Source of the DNA: Euptelea pleiosperma
Lineage: Eukaryota > Streptophyta > Magnoliopsida > Ranunculales > Eupteleaceae
Length of the DNA stretch: 64,000 nucleotides
Reading direction: 5' to 3'
NCBI GenBank assembly: GCA_035048495.1
Contig: CM068541.1
Span: 8,005,929 to 8,069,928, forward strand
The translations under genes were made by a program, and so were the position numbers. The notes below the pieces were generated by a model. It had not been told where the DNA came from. It searched no databases and saw only the letters and a list, made by a program, of their open reading frames with translations. Shown piece after piece: positions 22,850 to 34,500 of this stretch (position 1 is its first letter; each line of letters starts with the position of its first letter).

Positions 22850-23264
22850 TCTTCTTCTTTGTGGTGGTGTTGGAGTGGTGGTAATCGATAGTGGAGTTGC
22901 TGATGGTAGAGTGGTGGTGGTGTTGATGGTAGTGGTGGTGGTGGTAGTAGAGTGGTGGTGGAGTGGTGGTTTGGAGCACCCCATACTCCCACAAATGGAT
23001 GGACAATATGGGGCAAGCCCGCAATTTTATTTTTTTTTGCCTCCACGGCCTTGAACTACTGTGGCCACATGGTAGCTACGGCCAAGCCAACCATGGCCAC
23101 CAGGTCATCTACAGCCAGGAGCCCAAGTCAAATTTTTTTTTTTTTTAGATTTTAATGTGGGTGCCCAGCAAAATGTGGTGCCCAAACAGGGTCCCTCTAA
23201 TTGGCGTGGGTGCTCATCAAATGTTGGTGCCTAGCCGAAAGAGGTGGGTGGCCGTAGAGCGACC
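22665..23264. mobile_element. Foldback element with 42-bp inverted ends and GGTGGT minisatellite core
   Basis: The left end at 22665-22706 (GGTCGCTTTATGGGCACCCA, then CCTCTTTAAGCCAGGCACCC) is matched by the inverse of 23223-23264 (TGGTGCCTAGCCGAAAGAGG, then GGCCGTAGAGCGACC) at about three quarters of positions. The interior holds a (CT)n microsatellite at 22819-22848 and a GTGGTG minisatellite at 22861-22975. Open frames here are low-complexity artefacts. Confidence 0.55.
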
Positions 23265-24700
23265 AATACTACCGTTGTTTTTATTTTAGTGCCCCCCTCA
23301 ATTTTTTGTTTTAGATTAGTGCCCCTCAATTTGTCTTTTAATTATGGCTCGGGCTCTAGCAACAGCCCTAGAATGATAGGCTACCATTACAGGACACAAT
23401 ATGAGCCACGTGACACACTCTTAGAGGACTTTGACCGTATGGATGTTTGGCCAATCCCTAGGTGGACCTACAAACCAAAAATCAGCCTGATTAGTGATTT
23501 CTAGGCATTGGATCTTTGTACCTCAAATACAAAGTCATAACAGTAGGCCACACAATGGGTAGTGTCATAGCGAATCATTCTTCCCAGGTCAAATGACTAC
23601 TGCAATTATCCGTTTGCTTTCATTAGAATATGGGTATTTTTTTATTTCTAAAGGTAAGCAAAGTATTTTTAATTATTTTCTTATAAAACGTTATCTACTT
23701 CCCACCTAAATAATCTAGACTTAAATATTCAAATATTAATTTGGTGTGATTATGGACCCATCATTTTATTTTTTTCCTTCTTTTTCTCCCTCTTTTTTTT
23801 TTTTTTTTTTTATTTATTATATCAGTAACCCATGATTCCATTATATATGGCTTGTTGCTAGATGGCAACCCATAGCACACAGCATGAGCCAAGGACGCTA
23901 CAGGGGAATTACATACACCAAAAAAATGCAATTGTTAATGCCATTGATATGTACCCGATATGCCGTGTGCCTCTCAAAGAAAAAAAATAAACATTACAAT
24001 TTTTCACAAGAGTCCAAACGGGACATCCTAACCATCCGATCAGTCACGTAATTATATTGGATTAAATATATGAAATACGATAATAAGGGAATCCACTGCA
24101 TGTTCTTCATTCCATGAGTTTAATTATAAGGTTGGCTGTATATGGATACAGGATGCTGAGTCATTTAAGAAAGCTTTGTGGGACTGAAAATGGCTGTCTT
24201 TTTCTTGATTTTACTCTTCATTAAACTTAACCCATCACACATTCCTTTCATCAGGAAATGATGATGACTTCACCTCTAAGCGTGGTCCAATATGCATGTT
24301 GGTATCGCAATCTCATCGCACACCATACGGGTCCATGTCACGCATATCATTTTTTTGTGCTCATCTGGTGCATGTCTTAGGACATGTATAGAAGTCTTAA
24401 GTCAGTTTTTGTTTATGGTGAATTTTTTTTTATCGGTACAATATTAGGCGGAGTATCTCACGGATAGTTGCCAAAGAAGCGTGTTTTCTCGGCCAAACTT
24501 GAAAATGTTCGGGAAAAGTAAAACGTATTACAGAAACTTGTAAAGAAACATGAAAAAATGTTATCGAGATGTGTAGACATGCATGCTTACGCATATTTTT
24601 CTACAGCCATGCATTTTATATCAGGTGTAATCTATAGAAAATTCTAATATTGTTTATAAAATTTACAAACGTGATTCACGTTATGAAGAGGCGAGAGTCG
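23265..24700. other. Intergenic with a partial arm of the MITE family
   Basis: At 23393-23520 there is one arm of the dispersed family (ATGAGCCACGTG, GACCGTATGGATGTTTGGCC, TGATTTCTAGGCATTGGAT) without its partner. The rest is AT-rich, with a poly-T run near 23790-23810, and shows no gene. Confidence 0.5.
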
Positions 24701-24762
24701 TGGGTGCAATTTGGGCGAGTTGGGTCAGGTTGGAGGTTAATCCAAGCCCAACCTGGGGTTTA

Positions 24763-25191
24763 GGGTCCATTTGTATATTGCCATTTTTCAAATAATGCTT
24801 TATTTAAAAAAAAAAACTTTTCTGAAAATATATATTTTGAAAATGTGTTTTTCTTAAAAAGGTGTTTGGATGCAAAATGTCTTTTATCTTCTCTTAGTAG
24901 ACCCATCACTATAATTGGTGAGAGTGATAGATAGGGAGGGGTGAGAGTAGGATTTCTTCGTTTATTATGTTTACTGAGCTAGCAATTTTTTTTAAAATTT
25001 TAAAAAGGTCTTTTTTGACTTGAAAAACAACTTTCATCTATTTTTTTATAAAGACTTCTTGGCTTAAAAAATAATTTTATGTAATAAATACTTTTTAACA
25101 CATGGTCATCCAAACAATCTGTTATTTTGAAAAAGTCTTTTTTTGAAAAAAAATTCGTTTCAGGTCTAAAAATGACGATCCAAACAGGCCC
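24763..25191. mobile_element. Tourist-like (PIF/Harbinger) MITE
   Basis: Ends are GGGTCCATTTGTATATTGCC and GACGATCCAAACAGGCCC, inverted relatives of the GGGCCTGTTTGGAT terminus typical of Tourist elements. Flanks are TTA on the left and TTG on the right, a near match to the usual 3-bp TTA duplication. The interior is A/T-rich and non-coding. Confidence 0.55.
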
Positions 25192-25246
25192 TTGGTAATA
25201 ATGCAGGAACAAATATAAGAATTATTATATAAGCATTATATCTATA

Positions 25247-25447
25247 GGTTCAGGCTCCGAGGACCCCTTTTTTCTGACCCTCTTGGTGTTCCTGCACTAG
25301 GCCGTCGATTTCACGAATCCAATAGTGGTTGTCAGTGCCCCAAGAAGTGAAAAAGTGATGCCAGCTGGGATCCGATTACCACTGCTAGATTCTCGAAAGC
25401 CATGGCCGAGCACACGAACACCAAAAGGGGTCCCCTGAGCCCGAGCC
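25247..25447. mobile_element. Mutator-like foldback MITE with perfect 9-bp target duplication
   Basis: ATATCTATA lies at 25238-25246 and 25448-25456. The ends GGTTCAGGCTCCGAGGACCC and GGGGTCCCCTGAGCCCGAGCC are inverted copies. The arms extend inward through TTTCTGACCCTCTTGGTGTT paired with GAACACCAAAAGGGG. A 9-bp duplication with long inverted arms is the signature of Mutator-type elements. Relatives lie at 45040-45237 and 53690-54450. Confidence 0.85.
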
Positions 25448-25864
25448 ATATCTATAATATGTAACAGAGGTTGAGTTTGGGTTGGGTCAGGTTGCTTGAG
25501 GCCTCAACCCATCTTTTAATCAGTTGATGAAATCCTAACTTTAAGGTAGGAAAAGTCTAGCCCAAGGTTGGTCTGGGTTTTTTGGGCTTTGTTCAGACCG
25601 TCCAAGTTGCAACCCTAGTGATAGTAGGAGCCACAAGTCAATGGGTCCTTGCATTTCCTAGTCATTTTCTAAATGTTCTTATTGCCAAGACAACGTCACC
25701 ATCTCACCAAATGACTTTGACAGCCATCCCTTGGAGACCAGCTTCTCCTCAGCAACACTAAGGTTTCAAAACCTCGATTGTTACTTATCAAGATGTCGGC
25801 ATATGTTCATCCTTGGACCTTCACAGGGCAAAAAAAAAAAAACCCACGCCTGAGATGTGATCAT

Positions 25865-26160
25865 CAGGGTTTAAAAAACGGCTGTTATAAAGGTAATGCC
25901 CCGATCCCATTGCATTTTTTTCCCGATACAACACCCAAAACCGATAAAATAGGATATCTGTTATAACGGCCATTAATTAAAAAAAAAAGTATTATTTTTT
26001 TACCATTATCAAGATTATTTTTGAAAAAGTATGAAGAAATAATTGTCACCATTTTTTTTTACGCAGACATGACCATAGTTAACAAATCTCCGTTTTAAAA
26101 CCCGACTTTTTGAAGAAAAAAAAGGCTCAAATCACAGTGTTTTTAAAACATTGCGAAAAA
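25865..26160. mobile_element. Probable further copy of the ACGG-palindrome hAT-like family
   Basis: It starts CAGGGTTTAAAAAACGGCTG and contains GTTATAAAGGTAATGCCCCG and CTGTTATAACGGCCATTAAT, matching the family left end and core. The right end is unclear (possibly GTTTTTAAAACATTG near 26153) and no target duplication was recognised. Confidence 0.45.
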
Positions 26161-26440
26161 GAAGAAGAAGAGGAAATATTCAATAATCTGAAACAACCCC
26201 GTAATTTTAAAATTTAAAAAAAACTAATTTATGTTTGATTAAAACTCATTCTAATCAAACGTACGTTACAACCCATTTGAATTGATAAACAAAGCGAAAA
26301 CATTTTCTATATATGCATTTGTCAGCATCATTTACATAAAAATGAAAGAAAACGAAGAACATGAGTAACAATTCTCAGCGTCTCATATGATTCTCTTACT
26401 CCCTCACGTTCATGTTTTCATGTTCTTCCATCCATAAAAG

Positions 26441-26881
26441 CATGGTTTTAGAAACGGTCGTTTAAACGGTTTTAACGGCTGTTTAAACGGTAATGCCCCA
26501 AGCCCGTTTTCGTTAAAACCGTTTAAACACATTTTATTGGTTTTGAAAAAAACGGCGGTTTTTGTGTTTTAACGGCCGTTAAAATTGTTTAAACAGCCGT
26601 TTAATTTTGAAAAATTTTGTGAAAAAAACGGCCGTTAAAACCGTTTAATTCCGTTAAAATCCGTTAAATTCTATTTTTTATTTTATTTTCAAATTTCAAA
26701 ATTTGAATTTCAGCGCCACTTTTTCCGTTAAAACCGTTAAAATCCGTTTAATTCCGTTTTTCCCATTTTTTTTTCATTTTTGCCCCTGACTGTTTCAATC
26801 CGTTTTAACGGCCGTTTAAATGGTTTTAACGGTAACACCCCCAGTCTGTTTAACCGTTAAAACGGCCTCCTTTAAACCTTG
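26441..26881. mobile_element. hAT-like MITE, ACGG-palindrome family, copy 2
   Basis: Flanked by a perfect 8-bp duplication CATAAAAG at 26433-26440 and 26882-26889. Ends are CATGGTTTTAGAAACGG and CCTCCTTTAAACCTTG. The interior is a dense series of CGTTAAAACCGTTTAA and GGCCGTTAAAA palindromes, many in both orientations, with AATGCCCC near the left end and ACACCCCCAG near the right. No frame encodes a transposase. Confidence 0.9.
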
Positions 26882-26889
26882 CATAAAAG

Positions 26890-27406
26890 CATGTGACATA
26901 CCACATGACATGATGATGCTATATATACAAAGACGTGCACAGGGATGATCAACTTGATCCATGTACATATATCATAATATGATCATATCTTGCCTTTATA
27001 GAAGTCATTGATGTCCTCACGCTCAGACAAATAAAAAAGAGATGGGTGTGTACTCTTTCACATAAAAGGCGACCCTCTCTTTCATAAGGGGGGGTTCAAC
27101 AAATTTTCCAACCCATGTGGACTCTTAGGGTACCCCACAGGGACCCACCCACCCTTAAGGCTATAACAAAGTCGTATAATGTTTATCAAAAGAAAATAAT
27201 TTATAACAAAGTTTCTACACAATTTGTTCAAAAAGTCCCTTCAAAAAATAGTTCAGGTGTACAGTTTTAGCTCCTTTTTTCTTTCTTTAACACCAAAGTT
27301 ATATTCCAACCTCCTCTCTTACTCTATGGTTTGACCCTTGCACTTTCCATAAAAGCCGTTCACATTGATCTCATCTCATCTACTCATTTTCTCATAGAAA
27401 ATGTTA
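26890..27406. other. Intergenic, nothing firmly identified
   Basis: AT-rich sequence with short open frames that show no domain. No element ends were recognised before the Tourist-like element that follows. Confidence 0.35.
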
Positions 27407-27787
27407 AGGGCTTGTTTGGATTGTCATTTTTGGGCTATAAAAAGTCCTTTCTAGCACAAAGGACTGACCATTTTCAAAATAATAGTTTGTTTGGACTGAC
27501 CATTTTTTTTCAAAAAAGTATTTATTCCGTAAAAAGATTTATTTTAGGGTCAACAAGTCTTTTTATATTAAAAACATGAAAGTCATTCTTCAACTCAAAA
27601 AGACTTGTTATTTTGCAAGCTCAATGAGCATTTTACTCTCACGATCATAGTGATGAGACCCACCAAGAGAAGATAAAGACATTTCACATTCTGATGATCC
27701 AAACAACCTTTTATGAATAATGCATTTTTAAAAATATCATTTTTCAAAATAAAATATTTTTGACAAAAAAATGGTGATATATACCCT
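27407..27787. mobile_element. Tourist-like MITE
   Basis: Left end AGGGCTTGTTTGGATTGTCA and right end AAATGGTGATATATACCCT are related to those of the element at 24763-25191 (GTTTGGAT and TCATTTTT blocks). Flanks are TTA on the left and AAA on the right, so the 3-bp duplication is imperfect. The interior repeats GACCATTTT and TTGTTTGGA. The open frames over it are chance. Confidence 0.55.
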
Positions 27788-28239
27788 AAAACTTCGTAAT
27801 TATCAAATAAATACGTAAATGACAAATTATAGCATTTTACACAATAATTGAAAATGGTTTATTTTTTACATTAAAGACCTAAATGCTTACCAGAAAGATT
27901 TCATCTTAAATTTGTAAGCTTACCATGTCAAGTTTGTGTGTATGAACCACCGTTGGATTCTCGAAATCAGTGCCCGAGAACATGAGTGAACTTATGAGTT
28001 CACTTTTGCGAGTCAACAGATCCTAACCTGATTTTACATTATAGACCAACCTGATTATTATTTGAGGGATTAAAAAGATGAAAACACCAACCTGGACAAA
28101 TCGACTGGGTAACTGGGTAATTATGGTAACTAGATCCCCAACCCCAGGTCCCCAACTAGATTATTAAACGGGTCCAACAGGATTCATCCAAACCCGACTA
28201 ATCAACCTGGATCCGCTGGACAACCAGGTACCCACTATT

Positions 28240-28540
28240 TACACGATAAATTGTCGAGAATTTGAGGAGAAAATACGAGAAGCGAGCGAGGGTTTTTAAT
28301 TATATTATTTTCCGTCTGCTCAAGTGCTTCACATTTCTTCTTCTTCTTCTCTCACTTGTTCACTTCAAGTTATTATCGGGGTTTTTGTGCGGCTTTGAAG
28401 GCTCAGATTCATCAGATCTCAACTTGCGCACCCCCGGCGCACGATAATTCGTCTGTTTAAGCTTCCTTTCTTCTTCTTCTTCTTCTTCTCCGTGAAATCT
28501 TTGTTCCAGTACTTTGTTTCCTATAGATTTATCTTCTTCG
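28240..28540 (+). promoter_or_regulatory. Core promoter/5' leader region of VARICOSE
   Basis: The 300 bases before the chosen ATG contain pyrimidine-rich tracts, including CTT repeats at about 28338-28352 and 28469-28489, typical of plant 5' leaders. No canonical TATA box is evident, as is common for housekeeping genes; GATAAATTG near 28244 is only a weak candidate. The transcription start is not determined. Confidence 0.4.
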
Positions 28541-31500
28541 ATGGCTTCCGCCGGGAATCCAAATCAACCTGGACCGTTTGATATGCAAAAACTCTTTAAG
28601 CCCTCAAGCCCCACCCCACCAAACCCTAACAATCCGAATCCATCAGCTTTCCCTCCATCGACTTATCCTTCACCCCCTTCTTCTTATCCTCCACCCACTG
28701 GTCCTTTCTCTTACCCACCTCAGACCACCGCATTTCATCATCACTATCTCCCTCACCCACAAGACCAACTTGCTAACGTGCATCACCAGAGGTCCATCTC
28801 TTATCCTACACCCCCTTTACAGCCTCCTTCTCGCCTCCCTTCTCCAAACCCTAACCCTGGAGCCAGACTGATGGCTCTATTGAGCACAAACGCACCATCC
28901 AATCTCGAATTGCCGCCACCCACGATGCCATCGCCGTCACTGGCATCGTCATTGTCAGGAAGTTCTGAATTTTCGTCGCCTGCAAACCCTCCAATCTTGC
29001 CAGCTATCCCATCTGCCCCGCCTGTCAACTTGGCGATCCCGCAGCCAACGCCCATGCGGATGCCGAGTAGCAAGCTCCCAAAGGGGCGGCATTTGACGGG
29101 CGATCATGTGGTATATGATGTGGACGTCAGGTTGCAGGGTGAGGTGCAGCCGCAGCTCGAGGTGACTCCAATCACCAAGTACGTCTCAGATCCCGGTCTT
29201 GTCGTGGGCCGGCAGATTGCCGTTAATAGGACGTATATATGCTATGGCTTGAAATTGGGGGCCATCCGGGTTCTTAATATAAATACAGCGTTGAGATCTT
29301 TGCTTCGAGGTCACACTCAGGTTGGCTCTTTTTAAAAAGCTTAGATGACTGTTATTTATAGCTGAATTTGGTTCTAACATAGTAGTTCGGATTTGTTTGC
29401 GCTTTAGCTGAGTTGGGTATATTTTGTTGTAATCAGTTATTGCAGTTAGGAATTGAAATCGGGTTATTGTCTTATATTATTTTCTTTGCAAGTGATATTT
29501 TGACTTGTTGGGGCCTAGTGTAATGCCATTGCAGCTCAAATTTTAAATGCCATAATGTTGAGCTCATGCGCATATTTGATGAAATTCTACAATATATGTT
29601 CCAATTTGTATGTTTGGTTGCTAAACTTATGGCGTTCATGTTGGGCATATGTATTACATGGGTTTCCCTTACAAAATGAAAATGATGACAATATTCTGTG
29701 ATTGAATTCTCTCTGATATTTGGCTGTTCTTGATGCTATATATAGTTTGTTATATAGAAAACACAGGTAATTGTTACACAACTAAAAATTAGGTCACATT
29801 AAAAAATGTATACGTTCCACGGCCATCACGTCATTATTGTCTCCGCCATGGAATAAAATGCAGACAGATAAAGCACAGCTAAAACCAACCATTGCTCTTA
29901 AAATTTCGGTCACATTCTTTTTAAGAGATTTCATTCTTTCTATTAATTTTTCTTGGGATAAAAAACTAAGGATTTACGATGTGATTCAATCTGGCTCTCT
30001 CTTGATTTTACAAGCCTGTTTGATTTCTAGAACATTGGTCATAATTTCAAAGAGCTTGTGAAAATGTGATATAACCATAGATTAAGTTTTATTATTCTGA
30101 ATTTAAAATTATCCATTAAATTGGAATATGAAACACCATAAATCCAGAAAATACAGAGTTGAAGACTTGAACTAGTTAGTAGTTACCCTTGGCCTTGCAG
30201 TCAACTAATTCAGTCTAAAGTTTCAGGAAGCTTCTTCTATTCAAACAACCACACCCACTTCAGAATATTACTCCTGGCACCAGCTAATGCTACAGAATTC
30301 CATCAAATCCAGCCAATAATTTCCAATCAGTCTTTTGTTGTTTTTGGACTCTAGATATTGCTAAAATTGAAGTTTCTTTTACTTATAATTTTTTTAAAAG
30401 TTTCTATCAACAATAAGTACGTAGGTGGTTTTAATGTTTCTCCTTTTAACTTGAAAAACATGTTTAAACCTCGTAAACTATATTATAGAGACACATTATT
30501 CCCACTTTTACTTCCTGATTTCTTGACAAAACCGTCACTTTCCCACTCCCATCCTCTTCTTAACCCAGTCATTTCTCCTACCTAGAAATCCATGATGTGA
30601 TAGATCAAGGATACATGCAATGAACAACACTGTTGAGGTAATCGTTGATTTCACATTCTCATTTTTGGGACATTTGTTTGTGTGCTTAATACTATTTCCT
30701 CTGGTCCTTCATGGGCACTCTGATTTCAATTTTAGTGAATGCACCATTTTTGAATATGGTTGTTGTGACATATTGGATGCTTTTGCAACCTTAACAGAAA
30801 AAAATCTATTATTTTGTTCCAAGAGGAAACACATTGAATTGCAGTGATGTAGTGAAAGCCATAGATGGTTGGGAAATGTTAACCAATTCTGACTTCATAA
30901 GTCCCTTGGTGCTTTTATGTTTTATAAGGTAATCTTCCTGTTTCGTCACAGGTGTGGTTTTACTAAATTTGTTTTATTTGGATATGAATTTCCTGTGACA
31001 GTGGAAAACAATCTTACTGGTGTACAACAATTGGTCTTGTATCTTTAGGCCAAACTCTTGTTTTGATAAAACTCTTTTTTGAGTTCAACAATAGGCATGT
31101 GCGTATTTGAGTTCACAGTTGAATAATTTTACCTAGGCCGAACTCATCATTATGATGTCTGTATTTGAGTTCCCTCATTCAATGGACTGACTTTCTTGAA
31201 ATCAGTAAAATCTGGCTGACAAAAGTTATGTATCGTAGAGGATGGGTGTTGGAAAATTTGCAATTATTTTGTTAGTTTCACGTTTTTGCACCCAGGTTCT
31301 AGCTGGATATGTGGCATAAACCCTGACAACATCACTGGTTTGGATTGATCCAAGTTTTTTGCTCCAAGTTGCTGATTTCTACTTGCCTGATCTCATATTA
31401 TATTTCTAGCCATCTAATGTCCCTCTTTTCCACGATCTATTTAGTCGACGCTGTCCAATTAGTGAACCATATACACGAGCAACCATTTAACAGGCACGAA

Positions 31501-34500
31501 CAAGTGTCCGTGTACTGATACAGAGTGTCAGACATTCTGACCCCCACAAACACGATACATTGACAGCTCCATACAGCTCATTCCTTATGCTGAAAGATGT
31601 ATCTTTTGAATACTTTAGTCCATGTTAAGTATACAATATGGAAAGAATGTATTTAGATAAAGCTGCTATATTTTAAAATCACATAAACCATATGTGAATA
31701 ATAGCTGAAAATAAGATATTTGAATAAATTGAGATTTGTTTGAAAAGGTGTATTGGCATGTGTTGGACACGGCAAATTCTTAGAAAAGAGTGTCCTTCCT
31801 TATTACATAGCAATGAAATTTTCTTTGAATCTACATAAAGGATAGTTCCAGATCTCATGGCCTGTATGATTTACGGATAAACGATTCTAAACACCAATTG
31901 TGTTTTTCCTTTTTTTCTTTTATGGTTGATTGGTAACCAATTGTTTTTCCTAGATTTTTACTTTTAGCACTTCTTTACTAAGTATTTTCCTATCATCTTT
32001 TCTGTCAGAGGGTCACGGACATGGCTTTCTTTGCTGAGGATGTTCACCTTTTGGCCAGGTATCTCATTGTTTATATATATATATTAATTTGATTCATCTG
32101 GTTGATTTTGGAGATATGCTTACTTGTTTCTATGCAGTGCAAGCATAGATGGGAGGGTTTTTGTATGGAAGATCAATGAAGGTCCCGATGAGGAGGATAA
32201 GCCACAAATTACGGGAAAGATTGTTATTGCCATTCAGATAGTGGGAGAGGGGGAATCAGTACATCCACGAGTCTGTTGGCACTCTCACAAACAAGTAATA
32301 CCTAACTTTTACTTTGCAAGGCTTTGGATGTGTACTGTTTTTAGTAGTATTCTTCTCGTAGAGAAGTTACATATAAGTTTAGATAAGTCTATAATTTATT
32401 TACGGTAACAGGAATTTTTGGTAGTTGGGATTGGAAAGCGTGTGCTGAAAATAGACACGACAAAAGTTGGAAAAGGTGAACTGTTTTCTGTTGAGGAACC
32501 TCTGAAGTGTCCTGTTGACAAGCTGATTGATGGGGTCCAATTTGTTGGTAAACATGATGGGGAAGTGACTGACTTGTCAATGTGCCAGTGGATGACCACT
32601 CGTTTAGTTTCGGCATCGACAGATGGCACGGTTTGTATTTTCCGTAATTGATCTACTGTTTTCAGTACCTCTTTTCTTCGTTGTTACTTCCGAAGTTGAT
32701 TCTGTGATCTAAAGTTGATTTGTCTTAGGATGGTTGCTTGTATTGACATTGTTAAGGTCTTTGTGTGTTTTGTCTAGTTTGGGTATGATGAAATTTTGAA
32801 TTGTGCTTTGTTTGGAACTTTGGATCATAGTTCACCTGAATTCTCGATCTCAACTCATCAAATTGTAAGTCTAAAGGAACAAAAAAAAGCAAAATTCCCT
32901 TAAAAATTCGCCGAATTGATTTGGAAAAATCTGTCAAAAGTCTGCATTTTGCAAATTTAAAAAATTATAAAACAAAATTTACATCAATTAGTGTATCTCC
33001 ACTCTAGCTACCCAACTCTAATTCTACGGGCAACATCTTCTTCAATCTCTGCCTTTTATGGATGATTGGTCTTAAATAATGGAATTGATCATTTGGGGTA
33101 TCCTGCCTCATCGGTCTTAACTAACACCTAATTTTTTACAAGTCGTTACTAAACACTATATATAGGCTGGGATACGTTGACTCATGGTTTTGTGACTAAA
33201 AAAAATAAAAAATCTACTGTTTCTGATTTGGAAAACAAGGGATTCTGTACCCTTTGAAAATTGAAATGGGTAAGTTCTTGAGTTTTATCATTCTAAAATA
33301 GCATTGGTGAACTTTAATTAGGTCTGATAATCTATAAAAATAATTAATTTTCATGTTTTGTTTCTTGATTTCCATTTCCTGTGTGATATAGAACCTTGAA
33401 AATGTTCTTGATTTCCTGTTTTGCAAAATTCATCTCGTGCAACAGGTAAAGATATGGGAAGACCGTAGGGCACAACCCCTTGTGGTACTGAGGCCATATG
33501 ATGTTCAACCTGTTAACTCGGTTACCTTCTTGACTGCACCTCACCGCCCTGATCACATTAATCTTATCACAGCGGTATGTGGCCCGTTAATTAAATTAGG
33601 CTTTGGATCATGTTTGTTCTTTCTATATGGATTTTTGAGTTCTAGGGTGTTTCTTGAGTAGCTTGTGAAGCAAGTAGTTTGCTTCGGGTTATTTGATCAA
33701 AATTTTAATGTGATGGTAGTATTCTAGTGTCTAAAAAATCTACCCTTGTAATGCTTGACAAATATTGATCTAGAAATGGGATATGCTGACATTATATTTT
33801 AAATGTCATTTGCAGGGGCCACTGAATCGGGAGTTAAAGATATGGGCCTCAGCAGGCCATGAAGGGTGGTTGCTGCCTAGTGATGCTGAATCATGGCAGT
33901 GTACTCAGACTTTGGACTTAAGGAGTTCCGTTGAACCTCGAGTTGAGGAGGCATTCTTTAATCAAGTTGTAGCCTTGCCGCGTGCAGGACTTGTTCTACT
34001 TGCAAATGCCAAGAAGAATGCTATATATGCTGTACACATAGAATACGGTCAAAATCCTGCAGCAACCCGCATGGATTATATAGCGGAATTTACTGTCACA
34101 ATGCCTATTTTGAGTCTTACTGGAACAAGTGACTGCTTACCTGATGGGGAACATGTCGTTCAGGTATACTGTGTCCAGACACAAGCAATTCAACAGTATG
34201 CTTTGGACTTGTCTCAGTGCTTGCCACCACCACTGGAAAATGTGGGGTTGGAGAAGACAGACTCCAGTGTTTCTTGTGCTTTTGACACACCTAGTTCAGA
34301 TGGATTTGCTGCTCTGGAGTCGTCTCATGGAAGTACACCTACTGAGATGCCTGTAGGAAGTGCAGCACCCAAACCACCCATACTAATAAGCAGCTCTGAG
34401 ATTGCACCTGCTGCTAGATATCCTGTAATTTCGGGAGCTTCTGAGGTTCCTAGCTTGCATGAATTGGCTACTTCGAGTATGGAATCCAAGCAGAGTGCTT

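Larger units (their letters stand above)
24701..25617. mobile_element. Candidate hAT-like element hosting two nested insertions
   Basis: The left end TGGGTGCAATTTGGGCGAGT at 24701 roughly matches the inverse of the right end CGTCCAAGTTGCAACCCTA ending at 25617, and both flanks have CAACC/GGTTGGG-rich sequence. It contains the Tourist-like element 24763-25191 and the Mutator-like foldback 25247-25447. No clear 8-bp duplication was seen, so the outer limits are tentative. Confidence 0.4.

Noticed and set aside
22690..23155. Several overlapping frames rich in Ser/His/Val
   Set aside because: They translate the CT microsatellite and GGTGGT minisatellite; low-complexity artefacts.
21818..24700. 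Possible CRISPR-like or regularly spaced repeats
   Set aside because: Repeats are simple-sequence or foldback arms; spacing is irregular and the genome is eukaryotic.
28801..29073. Minus-strand 90-codon frame under the first VARICOSE exon
   Set aside because: It is the shadow of the Pro/Ser-rich coding exon; the plus-strand frame matches VARICOSE and splices correctly.
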